A program made the position numbers and the translations under genes. The notes beneath the pieces are model-generated. The model did no database searches and was not told where the DNA came from. It saw only the letters and a program-made list of their open reading frames with translations. Source: Belnapia sp. F-4-1 (GTDB taxonomy: Bacteria; Pseudomonadota; Alphaproteobacteria; Acetobacterales; Acetobacteraceae). From it: DNA of 64,000 nucleotides. Of this stretch, positions 18,237-27,171 are shown one piece after another (within the stretch, counting starts at the first letter, position 1; every line of letters starts with the position of its first letter). Location of the stretch: NCBI RefSeq assembly GCF_000802185.1, contig NZ_KN676113.1, positions 4,731,430-4,795,429 on the forward strand. Reading direction: 5' to 3'.

Positions 18237-18410
18237 TGGTAGACATTCCTTCTCTTGAGTTGATGAGGGTGCGCAGGTCCGGACGCCGGCACGCAGCCGA
18301 TCAAGCACCGGCAACAGCTCGGACGGATCGGGGCGCCGCGTGTAGTCGGGGTTGACCTCGGCATAGGCGATCACGCCATCCGTCCCGATCACGTAGCGTG
18401 CTGGCAAGAT
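18237..18410 (-). pseudogene. C-terminal stump of an AhpC/TSA-type peroxiredoxin, in frame with the GST
   Basis: Upstream of the GST start, and in the same frame, about 40 residues read PARYVIGTDGVIAYAEVNPDY then RRPDPSELLPVLDRLR. This is the usual C-terminal end of alkyl hydroperoxide reductase/thiol-specific antioxidant family proteins (a YVIG-DG-I-YA core strand followed by RPDP). The catalytic domain is missing; a TAG lies just before. No stop codon separates the stump from the GST, so a long fused protein is formally possible from an internal start, but the GST has its own ribosome-binding site. Confidence 0.65.
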
Positions 18411-18472
18411 CTAGGTTATCCGTGAAGGCGGGTGTATCCACTTGCCTTGGACAACACTTATCCGAGTATCAA

Positions 18473-19369
18473 ATGAGTGATCGATGGCAGGAGATGGCTG
18501 TTTTCGTCCGCGTGGCTGAGAGCGGCAGCTTTTCGCTTGCGGCGCGCGAATTGAAGCTCTCGCAACCCTCGGTATCGCGCATCGTCGGTACGCTGGAAGC
18601 GCGGTTGGACACGACGCTGCTGCTGCGCACCACTCGCAGCATCTCGCTGACGGAAGCCGGCACCTTGTATCTGGAGCGCGCGAGGTACCTCCTTGCGGAG
18701 ATTGAGGAGGCTGAGCAGGCGACCCGCGGCGTGGACTCGCTGCACGGCGTGATCCGCCTCGCGATGCCCGTGCTCTATGGCACGCGCGCGGTCATTCCGG
18801 CGCTTGCGACGTTCCTGGCCCGGCATCCGGATCTTCGGGTCGAGATGATCATGAGCGACGCGCGCCAGAACCTCATCACGGACGGAGTGGATCTTGCCAT
18901 TCGCCTGGGCGTCGGGTCGCTGGATGACTCCACGTTCGGCGCCCGCAGACTTGGCGTAGTTGAGCGACTGGTTGTCGCGGCACCAGCCTATCTCTCAGTA
19001 AGGGGAATGCCGGCCAATCCGGCAGATCTCGCCCAGCACGACTGCATCGTCCAGCATGGCCTCTTTGGTCGCGAGAGCTGGCGCTTTTCGCACAATCAGA
19101 CCGTCACCTCCGTCGACGTCTCCGCGAAGCTCTGGATCAACTCAGCGTTGGGGGTGCTCGGGGCCGCGGTCGCGGGGCTGGGCATCGCGCTGGCGACCCG
19201 GGTGATGGCAGGAGAGGAACTGCGCACTGGTCAGCTTACACAGGTGCTCAAACCGCATCGGCTTGATCCGGCCGAAGTTTATGCTGTTTTTCCGGCGGGT
19301 CCGCGGCCATCAGCAAAGGTCCGTGCAATTGTGGATCACCTCGGAGTGTCGCTCGGCACTCCGGGGTGA
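18473..19369 (+). CDS. LysR-family transcriptional regulator
   Basis: The 298-residue protein begins at ATG 18473 (SDRWQEMAVFVRVAESGSF). A LysR helix-turn-helix (FSLAARELKLSQPSVSRIV, then LEARLDTTLLLRTTRS) is followed by a substrate-binding domain (GVIRLAMPVLYGTRAVIPAL) and a C-terminal IRLGVGSLDDSTFGARRL segment typical of the CrgA/AphB-like group. It is transcribed away from the peroxiredoxin stump and the GST-SDR-GST group, so it most likely regulates that group. The upstream interval to the stump is short (about 60 bp). Confidence 0.9.
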   Translation: MSDRWQEMAVFVRVAESGSFSLAARELKLSQPSVSRIVGTLEARLDTTLLLRTTRSISLTEAGTLYLERARYLLAEIEEAEQATRGVDSLHGVIRLAMPVLYGTRAVIPALATFLARHPDLRVEMIMSDARQNLITDGVDLAIRLGVGSLDDSTFGARRLGVVERLVVAAPAYLSVRGMPANPADLAQHDCIVQHGLFGRESWRFSHNQTVTSVDVSAKLWINSALGVLGAAVAGLGIALATRVMAGEELRTGQLTQVLKPHRLDPAEVYAVFPAGPRPSAKVRAIVDHLGVSLGTPG

Positions 19370-19557
19370 TCAGAACTGAGCGCTGTTGCTGTCAGATTAT
19401 TACCAAACATACCTGCAGCAAAAAGGTGACGCCGCAGTATGCCAAATCCACGCTGCTCGGTATCGCTTTCCCGATATCTGTTCCTGAATCGGTTTTCTCC
19501 AGACTGGCAAACTCACATGGAGAAACGGGAACCGCTTAGATACTGGAACGACCCGCC

Positions 19558-20482
19558 GGGCTGACTGACTGTGCGAAAAGGCTGATTGCGGTCCAACGCG
19601 TTGCAGCATTATGGGTCGAGGCAGCCATGCGGAACCCCCGTCAGCATCGATATCCGAAGGACCTCTCCGACGCCGAGTGGGTGGCGCTGGAGCCGCTGCT
19701 CCCGCCACCGACGTCCAACGGGCGGCCACTCAAGTGGCCAAGGCGCCTGATGGTCGAGGCAGTCTTCTATCTTGTCCGCTCGGGATGTGCCTCGCGGATG
19801 CTGCCCTCGTCCTTCCCGCCCTGGCCGACGGTGTTCACTCAATTCCGAAGCTGGCGGATCGACGGTACGCTGCGCCGCATGCACGACCGGCTGCGCGCGC
19901 TCGCACGCGAAGCAGCAGGACGGAATGCTGAGCCATCCGCCGCGATCATCGACAGCCAGACGGCGCGGGCTACGGGTGTCGGTGGCCCAGCGCGCGGCTA
20001 TGACGCGGCAAAGCGGACCGCAGGCCGCAAGCGGTACATTCTCGTCCATAGCGCAGGTCTCGTCCTTCTCGCCCATGTCCATGCCGCCAACCTGCATGAC
20101 CGCCTCGACGCCCAGGCCCTCATCGGCCAAGCCAGCCCTGGCGAGCTTCCGAGATTGGAATTGGTCTGGGCTGACGGCGCCTACGCCGGCACCTTCGCGC
20201 GCTGGCTCGAGGCCGGGCGGGGTTGGCGTGTCGAGGTGTCGAAGCACCGCGACCGCCATCTCTGGCGCTACGGCTTGGCAGGGAAACCGGAGGGCTTTCA
20301 GGGCATACCGCGCCAGTGGGTGGTAGAACGGACCTTCGCTTGGCTATCGCGGTCGCGCCGGCTGGCGCGCGATTACGAACGCCTGCCTGCAACTGCCGAA
20401 GCCATGATCCATGCAGCGATGTCGCGCATCATGCTCCAGCTTATCGCCGCTTGACCGGCATTTCCACACAGTCAGTTAGCCC
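19558..20482 (+). mobile_element. IS5-family insertion sequence (apparently intact)
   Basis: Terminal inverted repeats match at 18 of 21 positions: 19558-19578, beginning GGGCTGACTGACTGTG, against the complement of 20462-20482, beginning GGGCTAACTGACTGTG. The 925-bp element has one uninterrupted transposase gene. It is the only IS in the window with intact ends and an intact gene. Confidence 0.9.
19627..20454 (+). CDS. IS5-family transposase
   Basis: The 275-residue transposase is intact: DLSDAEWVALEPLLP at the N-terminus, YLVRSGCASRMLP, first Asp in IIDSQTARA, second in VWADGAYAG, and Glu in WVVERTFAWLSRSRRLARDYERLP. The full C-terminus is present. It moves the surrounding 925-bp element by cut-and-paste. 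It is clearly different from the broken IS5 transposase at 8970-9797. Confidence 0.93.
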   Translation: MRNPRQHRYPKDLSDAEWVALEPLLPPPTSNGRPLKWPRRLMVEAVFYLVRSGCASRMLPSSFPPWPTVFTQFRSWRIDGTLRRMHDRLRALAREAAGRNAEPSAAIIDSQTARATGVGGPARGYDAAKRTAGRKRYILVHSAGLVLLAHVHAANLHDRLDAQALIGQASPGELPRLELVWADGAYAGTFARWLEAGRGWRVEVSKHRDRHLWRYGLAGKPEGFQGIPRQWVVERTFAWLSRSRRLARDYERLPATAEAMIHAAMSRIMLQLIAA

Positions 20483-20893
20483 TAATACCGTTGACTTATG
20501 CCGAGGGCGGTTGGGCTTCGTCGAACAGGCCTGACCGAAGAAGGCCCGATCGGCCGTTCGCCTGCAATCCAAAGTCACCGGTATTGAACCTAGCCCCAGA
20601 GGTGGACCCATGGCTTCCGTGTAGGCTTCGTCACTCTCTAGCCTGCGGTAGTCCTCGTGGGCGCTACCGCAAAGGGCAGCACCGTTCGGCCCATTTCTCC
20701 TTTCCAGGAGGCCACCAGGCATCTAGATGACCGGACTGGGTGCGGACTGGACTGGCAAGAGCTGGCCGCAAGCGGCCGGTCCGCTCCCAATGCGGAACCG
20801 CATCAAAGCGGACCTAGCGATCGAGATCATCGCCCTCCTTGCGCCTCGGCCGCCATCCTTGCGAAGCGCTGAGCTGCGATTAGGCTACCTGCC
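20483..20893. other. Gap without a recognisable gene
   Basis: No gene is supported between the IS5 element and the PLP-dependent protein. Short open frames on both strands have no recognisable motif. Confidence 0.5.
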
Positions 20894-21997
20894 ATGGTTT
20901 CAGCCGAATCTTCTCGACCTCAACTAATCAACGCCCGCGGCACCTTCACGCCGCTCGGCGTGTCCCGCTCGTCGCCACGCGTCGCAGCGGCTGCCGCGGC
21001 CGCCTTGGCCGATTTTGCGATCATGGAAGATCTGCAAGCCGCGGCGGGGGCCGTGATCGCCCGTCTGAGCGGAGCGGAAGCTGGGACAGTCGTACATTGC
21101 GCCGCTGCCGCCATCACGCTCGCCGTGGCTGCCACGATGACGGGGACTTCCCCTGATCGGGTGGCGGCCCTGCCCGACACGCTTGGGATGCGCAACCGCG
21201 TTGTGCTGCCCGCCACACACGCCGTCAATTATGGCCATCCCATTCAGCAGGCTGTGCGCCTGGCGGGGGCGGTGCCGGTAATCGTCGGCGCTTCGAAGCT
21301 TTGCACCATTGCGGAATTGACACCAGAGCTGGAGCACCCCGACGCTGCCTGCCTGTTGCTGGTCTCATCGCGCCTCGTACATGGAGAGGAGCCAGACCTC
21401 GACAGTGCGGTGGCAGCTGCCCACTCCCGTGGCTTACCAGTGATCTTGGACGGCGCTGCGCAGGACTTCCGGATGCGTCAGTTGCTGGCGACCGGCGCCG
21501 ATCTTGTGCTGGTCAGTGCGCAAAAGTACCTGGGCGCCCCGACCGCAGGGCTAGTGATGGGGCGCGCGAACTTGGTTGCGGCCGTCCGTGCCCAGGAAAA
21601 GGGGATCGGGCGTGGGATGAAGGCTACGAAGGAAGCCATTGCGGGCGTCCTGGCTGCTCTCGCCGAACGAGAGGAGTTGGACATTGCCGCCTGGGCCGCG
21701 GCCCAGGCCCGCATCGTGGATGAATTCACCGCACGCGCCGGGACGTTGCCCGGTCTTGCGGTATGGGCCGAGCCCGATCCCACCGGCCTGCCCTTCCCAC
21801 GGGCGCACCTTCGGGTCGACCCCGACCGAGCCGGGATGGATGCACCGGAGTTGGCGATGGCGCTGCGGGCAGGCAGACCATCGATTTGGGTGATGGATCA
21901 TCGCGCCAACTCGGGAGAACTTGTGTTCGAACTCGTTGCGCTGCGGACAGACGAAGTAGAAGCGATTTTAGATCGCCTTGCGGCGCTCATGGCCTAA
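20894..21997 (+). CDS. SelA/DgaE-like PLP-dependent protein
   Basis: The 367-residue fold-type I PLP protein resembles the SelA-like / D-glucosaminate-6-phosphate ammonia-lyase (DgaE, YhfS) group. Near the start is INARGTFTPLGVSRSSPRV, the group's typical N-G-T-T/F-T-LG opening. HCAAAAITLAVAATMTG, a PVILDGAAQDF aspartate and VLVSAQKYLGAPTAGLVMG, with the Schiff-base Lys, follow. It would catalyse an elimination or deamination of an amino sugar or amino acid. No sugar-transport or KDGP-aldolase partner is nearby, so the substrate is open. It stands alone between an IS5 element and rpoD-like sigma. Confidence 0.8.
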   Translation: MVSAESSRPQLINARGTFTPLGVSRSSPRVAAAAAAALADFAIMEDLQAAAGAVIARLSGAEAGTVVHCAAAAITLAVAATMTGTSPDRVAALPDTLGMRNRVVLPATHAVNYGHPIQQAVRLAGAVPVIVGASKLCTIAELTPELEHPDAACLLLVSSRLVHGEEPDLDSAVAAAHSRGLPVILDGAAQDFRMRQLLATGADLVLVSAQKYLGAPTAGLVMGRANLVAAVRAQEKGIGRGMKATKEAIAGVLAALAEREELDIAAWAAAQARIVDEFTARAGTLPGLAVWAEPDPTGLPFPRAHLRVDPDRAGMDAPELAMALRAGRPSIWVMDHRANSGELVFELVALRTDEVEAILDRLAALMA

Positions 21998-22253
21998 CCT
22001 CTTCCGCCGAGGGAAAAACCAGAATTTTGCTTAGCTTCGCGGTCCATCCGCTGCCGTCAGCAAATTCGAACAACGCGCTGTCCGCTCTCAGGATGGCGGG
22101 CAGCGGCACCTGTTGCCCGCGTTGGGCGCTGAGCAGCCTCAACGGATCGCACACCTATGTCTGCTTTCCACCCCTCTCGAACGTTCATTGATTATTCGAA
22201 TCGGACTCTTACAGCTGAGGTGGCCGTTGGCTCGGCTTGTCGCTAGCAGACTG

Positions 22254-24176
22254 CTATTCGAGGAAGCTGCGAAGGGCCCGCGAGCGTGAGGGGTGCTTCA
22301 GCTTCCGCACTGCCTTGGCCTCAATCTGGCGGATGCGCTCGCGGGTCACGCCGAACTGCTGACCGACCTCTTCCAGGGTATGGTCGGTGTTCATCCCGAT
22401 CCCGAACCGCATGCGTAGCACCCGCTCCTCGCGCGCCGTCAGGCTCGACAGCACCCGGGTGGTGTTCTCCCGAAGGCTCGACTGCATCGCCACGTCGTCG
22501 GGCGAGACCGCATCCTTGTCCTGGATGAAGTCGCCGAGATGGGCATCCTCCTCGTCCCCCACCGGGGTCTCTAGGCTCACCGGCTCGCGGGCAATCTTCA
22601 GCACCTGCTTAATCTTGGCGACCGGGATGCCCATCCGCTCGGCCAGCTCCTCGTCGGTCGGCTCGCGCCCGAGATCGTGCATCATCAGGCGGCTGGTGCG
22701 GTTCACCTTGTTAACCGTCTCGATCATGTGGACCGGCACCCGGATGGTGCGCGCCTGGTCGGCAATGCTGCGGGTGATGGCTTGACGGATCCACCAAGTG
22801 GCGTAGGTCGAGAATTTGAAGCCGCGGCGGTACTCGAACTTATCGACCGCCTTCATCAGGCCGATATTGCCCTCCTGGATGAGGTCGAGGAACTGCAGGC
22901 CGCGGTTGCGGTACTTCTTGGCAATGGCCACCACCAACCGGAGGTTGGCGTTCACCATCTCGATCTTGGCCGCCGACATCTCCCGCTCGCCGCGGGAGAC
23001 GGTGGCGTAGATGTCGCGGAACTCAGGCAGCAGCAACCCAGTCTCCTCGGCCAGGGCGTCTATCTCGGCTCGGAGGGCCTCGGCCTCGGCGCCATACCGG
23101 ATGGCCAGCACCTTCCAGCCCTTGCCGGGGCGCGCCTCCGCTCCCTGCAACCAAGCCCCGCCTGCTTCGGCGCTGCGGTAGACCGCGAGGAAGCTGTCCC
23201 GCTTCACGCCCGCTGCCTCGGCCAGCCGCAGCAGACGGCCTTCGGTCGTGGTCAACCGCCGGTTCAAGGAGCGCACACCCTCGAAGAGTTCGGCTACCCG
23301 GTTGGCATGCAGGTGCAGACTGGCAATCAGCCGGGCCAGCTCGGCGCGCCCTGCGGCATAGACCGCCTCCTCCTCGGCGCTGAGCCTGCCGCCGGTTGCC
23401 TCGGTCGGCAGGCGCCGGGCCTGCAGCTTGTGCAGGTGGCCATGGACCGTGCGGATGCCCAGGAGGATGGTGAGCACCTCCGGCCGGGCCTTGTCCTCGC
23501 TCGCAGTGATAGAGAGAGCCGCAGAACCCTCGCAGTCTTCCGCCTCGTCAGCTCCGGCCGCCGCCACTTCCGCTTCCACCGGATCCGGGACGGCGACCTC
23601 GTCTGCCTCCGGGTCCACGGCGTCGGCGCCGAGTGTCGCCTCCAGGTCGATGAGGTCGCGCAACAGCATGCGGCCGGAGGCCAGGTCCGCCTGCCAGCGC
23701 AGCAGCGCCTCGGCCGTGGTCGGCAACCGGCTGAGGCCGCCGATCATCATTGCCCGCCCGGCCTCGATGCGCTTGGCGAGAGCTACCTCGCCCTCGCGCG
23801 ACAACAGGGCATGGCTGCCCATCTCGCGGAAGTACATCCGGGTCGGGTCATCGGTATGCCCGTCGCCCCGGACGTTGCCGCCATCCTCGTCGTCTGACGC
23901 ATATTCAAGGGCAACAGCCGGAGCCGGGGCATCCTCATCCTCGGATGCCTCGACAACCTCAATCCCCAGCCGGGCTAGGGCCGCCAGCGTATCCTCGATC
24001 ACATCCGATGAGGTTCTTTCCGGCGGCAAGGCGGCCGCGACTTCGGCCTGGGTAACATGGCCACGCTCCTCGGCCAGCATCATCAGCTGGCGCAGCTCAA
24101 CAAGGGTGGCCCCAGGCATGGCGGCCTGCAGGGCGCGCTCACGCTCATCAAAATCGACTTCCAAGGAATTGCTCAT
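22254..24176 (-). CDS. rpoD-like: RpoD-type (group 1/2) RNA polymerase sigma-70 factor
   Basis: This is a full-length primary-type sigma factor (640 residues from ATG 24176; an upstream start at 24347 would add 57 atypical residues). The domains in order are: region 1.1 (about 25-75), region 1.2 ([22 protein letters not shown]), an acidic non-essential region (about 190-330), region 2 ([19 protein letters not shown] through [19 protein letters not shown]), region 3 and region 4 ([37 protein letters not shown]). The -10 and -35 recognising parts look standard. Finding it among IS debris inside a tRNA-bounded island suggests a paralogue of the housekeeping factor; I cannot see whether another rpoD exists. 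Confidence 0.93.
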   Translation of the reverse strand: MSNSLEVDFDERERALQAAMPGATLVELRQLMMLAEERGHVTQAEVAAALPPERTSSDVIEDTLAALARLGIEVVEASEDEDAPAPAVALEYASDDEDGGNVRGDGHTDDPTRMYFREMGSHALLSREGEVALAKRIEAGRAMMIGGLSRLPTTAEALLRWQADLASGRMLLRDLIDLEATLGADAVDPEADEVAVPDPVEAEVAAAGADEAEDCEGSAALSITASEDKARPEVLTILLGIRTVHGHLHKLQARRLPTEATGGRLSAEEEAVYAAGRAELARLIASLHLHANRVAELFEGVRSLNRRLTTTEGRLLRLAEAAGVKRDSFLAVYRSAEAGGAWLQGAEARPGKGWKVLAIRYGAEAEALRAEIDALAEETGLLLPEFRDIYATVSRGEREMSAAKIEMVNANLRLVVAIAKKYRNRGLQFLDLIQEGNIGLMKAVDKFEYRRGFKFSTYATWWIRQAITRSIADQARTIRVPVHMIETVNKVNRTSRLMMHDLGREPTDEELAERMGIPVAKIKQVLKIAREPVSLETPVGDEEDAHLGDFIQDKDAVSPDDVAMQSSLRENTTRVLSSLTAREERVLRMRFGIGMNTDHTLEEVGQQFGVTRERIRQIEAKAVRKLKHPSRSRALRSFLE

Positions 24177-24364
24177 CCGTGATCCCACAAGTCCCCGCAG
24201 CGCCCCACTGGGGTTCCTGGCAGGGCAGGTTTCATAGCGGTTCGCTATATGGCGAAGCCGTGACGCTGAAACCAGGGGTGCGATTGCCAGAGCCGCAGGC
24301 ATTGCTGAGGGCATGCCGGGCGGGGTGGCGGTGGCAACTTGTCGCAATATGCTGCTAGGTGTCG

Positions 24365-24604
24365 TCAGCCGCTAAACTGGATGCACTTGCGGTAGATCAA
24401 GGCGTGCATGTCCGGGAAGATGATGACGATCTTTTCCTTGGCATCCGGGCCGCTGCGGCATAGCCAACGGAATTGGTGGCCTGCCGTCAGGTCAACCACA
24501 GGGCCACTGGCCACCAACGCGCCGGTGAGCCGGGCTCGACCGCCCTTGAGCACCTTCAGTTCCAGGATGGGAGTCCGGTTCCGTACCATTTCCTCATGCA
24601 GCAC
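24365..24604 (-). CDS. Small hypothetical protein
   Basis: A 79-residue open frame encodes a beta-rich-looking protein ([18 protein letters not shown], then [26 protein letters not shown]). It lies upstream of the sigma factor gene on the same strand, in a 1-kb stretch otherwise without genes. I recognise no family. Its codon pattern is plausible, but no good ribosome-binding site is obvious. Confidence 0.35.
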   Translation of the reverse strand: MLHEEMVRNRTPILELKVLKGGRARLTGALVASGPVVDLTAGHQFRWLCRSGPDAKEKIVIIFPDMHALIYRKCIQFSG

Positions 24605-24751
24605 CTCGCACCGCTACGGCGGCAGGGAGGCTTCCAGCGCGCTGGCCTCGACGCCTTCGATGACGGATTAGGCGAGCGCCAGGACCATGGGGTTCCCAGG
24701 TCAGATTAGGGTTCATGGCGTTGGAGTAGCGTAGGCCGGAATGAAACCTCA

Positions 24752-24895
24752 GGCCTCGAGCGGATCGCTTCGGTACGTGCAGCGCGCCAGTGACCTGCAG
24801 AGAGCTTATCTCAATCGCAGTTCTCGTGGTTCCACCGCCATTAAGGGGCTGCTCGACGCGGTAGGGAAGAACATACGCGCCAGAGTCCGGTCAGC
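24752..24895. repeat. Diverged dispersed repeat, copy B
   Basis: This is the partner of copy A at 15600-15750: 90 bp at 24806-24895 align without gaps, with an upstream block sharing GATCGCT and GTGCAGCGCGC. The rest of 24605-25184 contains no gene I can support. Confidence 0.65.
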
Positions 24896-25184
24896 TCGTC
24901 TGGCAGGGAAGGCATCCTGGGCGCCGAGCCCCGAGCGCGACGCGGGGCTGAGGCGCGGCGAGGGGTGGTTCTCGACAGCGGTGGTCAAGACCCACATCTC
25001 GGATACGCAGAGCGAAGATCTGAAAATGTACCATACAAACGTCATCCCCGCGGCCGAGGACGCCACCGATGTCAGGGCTGCGGTGTGCCCACCCGTACCT
25101 CAGGAAATCATCGCCTTCCCCCCATGGCCGCTATCCGCCGAGCGCATGTCGGGCTGGCTGTCGTCCTGACCATGCCTGCCGCCC

Positions 25185-25421
25185 TCAGGCCGACGCCTGC
25201 TGCTCGTCGACGAGGCGGCGGACGTTTTCGATGCGCTCCTGGCAGTATGCGGCCAAGCGCTTGGCACGCATGACCAGCGGCTCGATTTGGTCGATGTCGG
25301 GAATGCGGCCCTGCGCAGGCTTCAGCTTCGCGGAGATCGCAAGCAGCTCGCGGTAGGCGTCCTCGAAGCGCTCCGGAACTTTGTCATCAGGCTTCCCGAT
25401 CGTGACCTGCGTATCGCTCAT
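25185..25421 (-). CDS. xseB: Exodeoxyribonuclease VII small subunit
   Basis: The 78-residue protein has the XseB pattern: a helical hairpin with FEDAYRELLAISAKLKPA and a second helix (LVMRAKRLAAYCQERIENVRRLV). The small subunit binds along the coiled arm of XseA; several copies are needed per large subunit. Its ATG overlaps the stop of the xseA gene by 4 bp (ATGA), so the pair is translationally coupled. It is the last gene of a three-gene minus-strand operon with a CoiA-like nuclease. Confidence 0.85.
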   Translation of the reverse strand: MSDTQVTIGKPDDKVPERFEDAYRELLAISAKLKPAQGRIPDIDQIEPLVMRAKRLAAYCQERIENVRRLVDEQQASA

Positions 25422-27058
25422 TCTTCAACCCTCCCACGTACGACGCCGTTATGGGACGCCGTCTCGGCTTTGCTGGGCGTTGGCCCAGACGGCTGCAGCA
25501 TGATGACGCCGTCACGCATCTCGGCACGGATGACCGGTGCGGCCGCCACGAGCGCGGCATTTGGGAGTGGCGTGCCATCGGCACCGCGCAGGACTGCGTA
25601 CCCGGCTGCGAGGACGGCGCCGGGGTCGAGCGCCTCGGCCAGGGTCAGTACCCGGCCGACCTCACGATCCACAGCCTCAACGGTGGCTGTCACGTGGCGA
25701 AACACCTCTGCCACCTGATCGGCAACGTCGCGCGCAGTGCCGTCGAGTAGCCGGAGCGGCTCGGCTGCAACGCCCGCAAACGCCCGGGTCACTTGACGCT
25801 CATGCGCGAGCAGATGCTCTCCAGCCAAGCGGGCGACGTCTACTCGTGCCGCTTTGAGCCCCTCCCGTGCGGCGTCCCGGCGGGCCCGTGCCGCCCTGAG
25901 GGCCGCCGCCTCTGCCTGGACGACGAGGTTGCTGGCGGTGCCCAACGTGCCGCGGGCATCGGGCTTCAGGCTATCGAGCGCGCCGCGCACAGTCCGTTCG
26001 GCGGAAGCCAGAGCGCCGCGCGCCTCGCGCTCGATCTCGGTCCCGGCAGCGGTAAGGCCTCGTTCGAAATGCGCGACAGCGAGCCGCATCTGCGAATGGA
26101 TGTCGGTGATTGCGCCGTGCGCCGCCTGGGCGGCACCCACGACGGCGCTCCTGATGTGCTCGGCTACCTTGGAGGGCGTGTCCAGCGGGAGGCAGGCAAC
26201 CTCGTCGATGAGGTTTCGGTCACGTTCGTGGCCGATGCCGGTCATCACGGGCATCGGCATCTTGCACACCGCCTCGGCCAGCTTGTCGTCAACGAGGTAG
26301 GCGAGGTCCGCTGCGGCACCTCCGCCGCGAATGATGGCAAGGGCGCAGAACGGCGACGCTTGGTGCGAGCGGTAGATGTTCCGCATCTCGGCGACGATCC
26401 GAGCGGCCGCATCAGGGGTTTGGAATGGTGCCTCGACGAACGTGAACTCGACTAGGCCAGCCGAGGTCAGGCGGTCCACGGTGGACCGGAAATCGCCGAG
26501 GCCCGCAGCATCCGGCGGGGAGATAACGGCCACCCGCAGAAAGTCGGCCGGTCGGCGGAGACGGCGGTTCCGCTCCCAGATACCTCCCTCCTTGAGGCGT
26601 CGGCGGATGGCCTCCGCTCTAGCCTTCAAATCGCCCAGAGAGTAGTTCGGGTCGATGTCCTCGATCTCGACCGAGTAACCGTAGTTGGCGTCGAGGCGGG
26701 AGACGACTTTCACGAGCACCTTCGAGCCCGCCTCAAGGCGCAAGCCTAGGGTAGTGAACGCCTCGGTCACCCGGCGATAGACTCCCGGCCAGCAGCCACC
26801 GTTGACCTGGGCGACCTTCCGACCGGTCCCATCGTGCTCAACGAACTCCATTCGGACGAACCGGTCGCCGGGCTTGAGGGTAAGCAGTTCGCAGCGGACC
26901 CAAGTCGACGGCAAAGTCTTTACCCGCGCGGCGACGCCGTCGAGATACGCCTTCAGTCCAACGGCTTGGTTGGGGCGGTCATTGGGCAGGTCGGCCTCAG
27001 TGCCCTCCTCCTGGGAGGCAATCCCAGCCTTCGACGGTCTTGCCGCGTGTGTGATCAT
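25418..27058 (-). CDS. xseA: Exodeoxyribonuclease VII large subunit, divergent form
   Basis: The 546-residue protein has an N-terminal OB-fold (VGLKAYLDGVAARVKTLPST through the VEIEDIDPNYSLG hinge). The catalytic domain follows, with VAVISPPDAAGLGDF, ALAIIRGGGAAADLAYLVDD and MTGIGHERDRNLIDEVACLP. A long Ala/Arg-rich coiled-coil arm (about residues 330-480) and a C-terminal segment with LDPGAVLAAGYAVLRGADG complete it. The housekeeping form usually reads RGGGSIEDLWAF and VGHETD; here the motif residues differ, marking a divergent branch. ExoVII degrades single-stranded DNA from both ends. The gene overlaps xseB by 4 bp and follows a CoiA-like nuclease gene by 113 bp, all on one strand. Confidence 0.85.
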   Translation of the reverse strand: MITHAARPSKAGIASQEEGTEADLPNDRPNQAVGLKAYLDGVAARVKTLPSTWVRCELLTLKPGDRFVRMEFVEHDGTGRKVAQVNGGCWPGVYRRVTEAFTTLGLRLEAGSKVLVKVVSRLDANYGYSVEIEDIDPNYSLGDLKARAEAIRRRLKEGGIWERNRRLRRPADFLRVAVISPPDAAGLGDFRSTVDRLTSAGLVEFTFVEAPFQTPDAAARIVAEMRNIYRSHQASPFCALAIIRGGGAAADLAYLVDDKLAEAVCKMPMPVMTGIGHERDRNLIDEVACLPLDTPSKVAEHIRSAVVGAAQAAHGAITDIHSQMRLAVAHFERGLTAAGTEIEREARGALASAERTVRGALDSLKPDARGTLGTASNLVVQAEAAALRAARARRDAAREGLKAARVDVARLAGEHLLAHERQVTRAFAGVAAEPLRLLDGTARDVADQVAEVFRHVTATVEAVDREVGRVLTLAEALDPGAVLAAGYAVLRGADGTPLPNAALVAAAPVIRAEMRDGVIMLQPSGPTPSKAETASHNGVVRGRVEE

Positions 27059-27171
27059 CTCGTCTCAGTCCAGCACAGTGGCAGCGAGGATGAAACACCA
27101 GACCACAATCGTCCTTCGCGCCAGCCCGGCACTTGGTCAGTATCCAGGAAATCTCCAAACTCGACGGGCAA

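Noticed and set aside
22677-23897. 406-codon plus-strand open frame
   Set aside because: It lies entirely opposite the sigma factor gene and has the composition expected of antisense GC-rich coding DNA.
24838-24870. LexA-type (SOS) box in the conserved core GGGAAGAACATAC of the repeat pair
   Set aside because: Only one GAAC half-site is present; the direct-repeat partner (GTTC or GAAC at 7-bp spacing) is missing.
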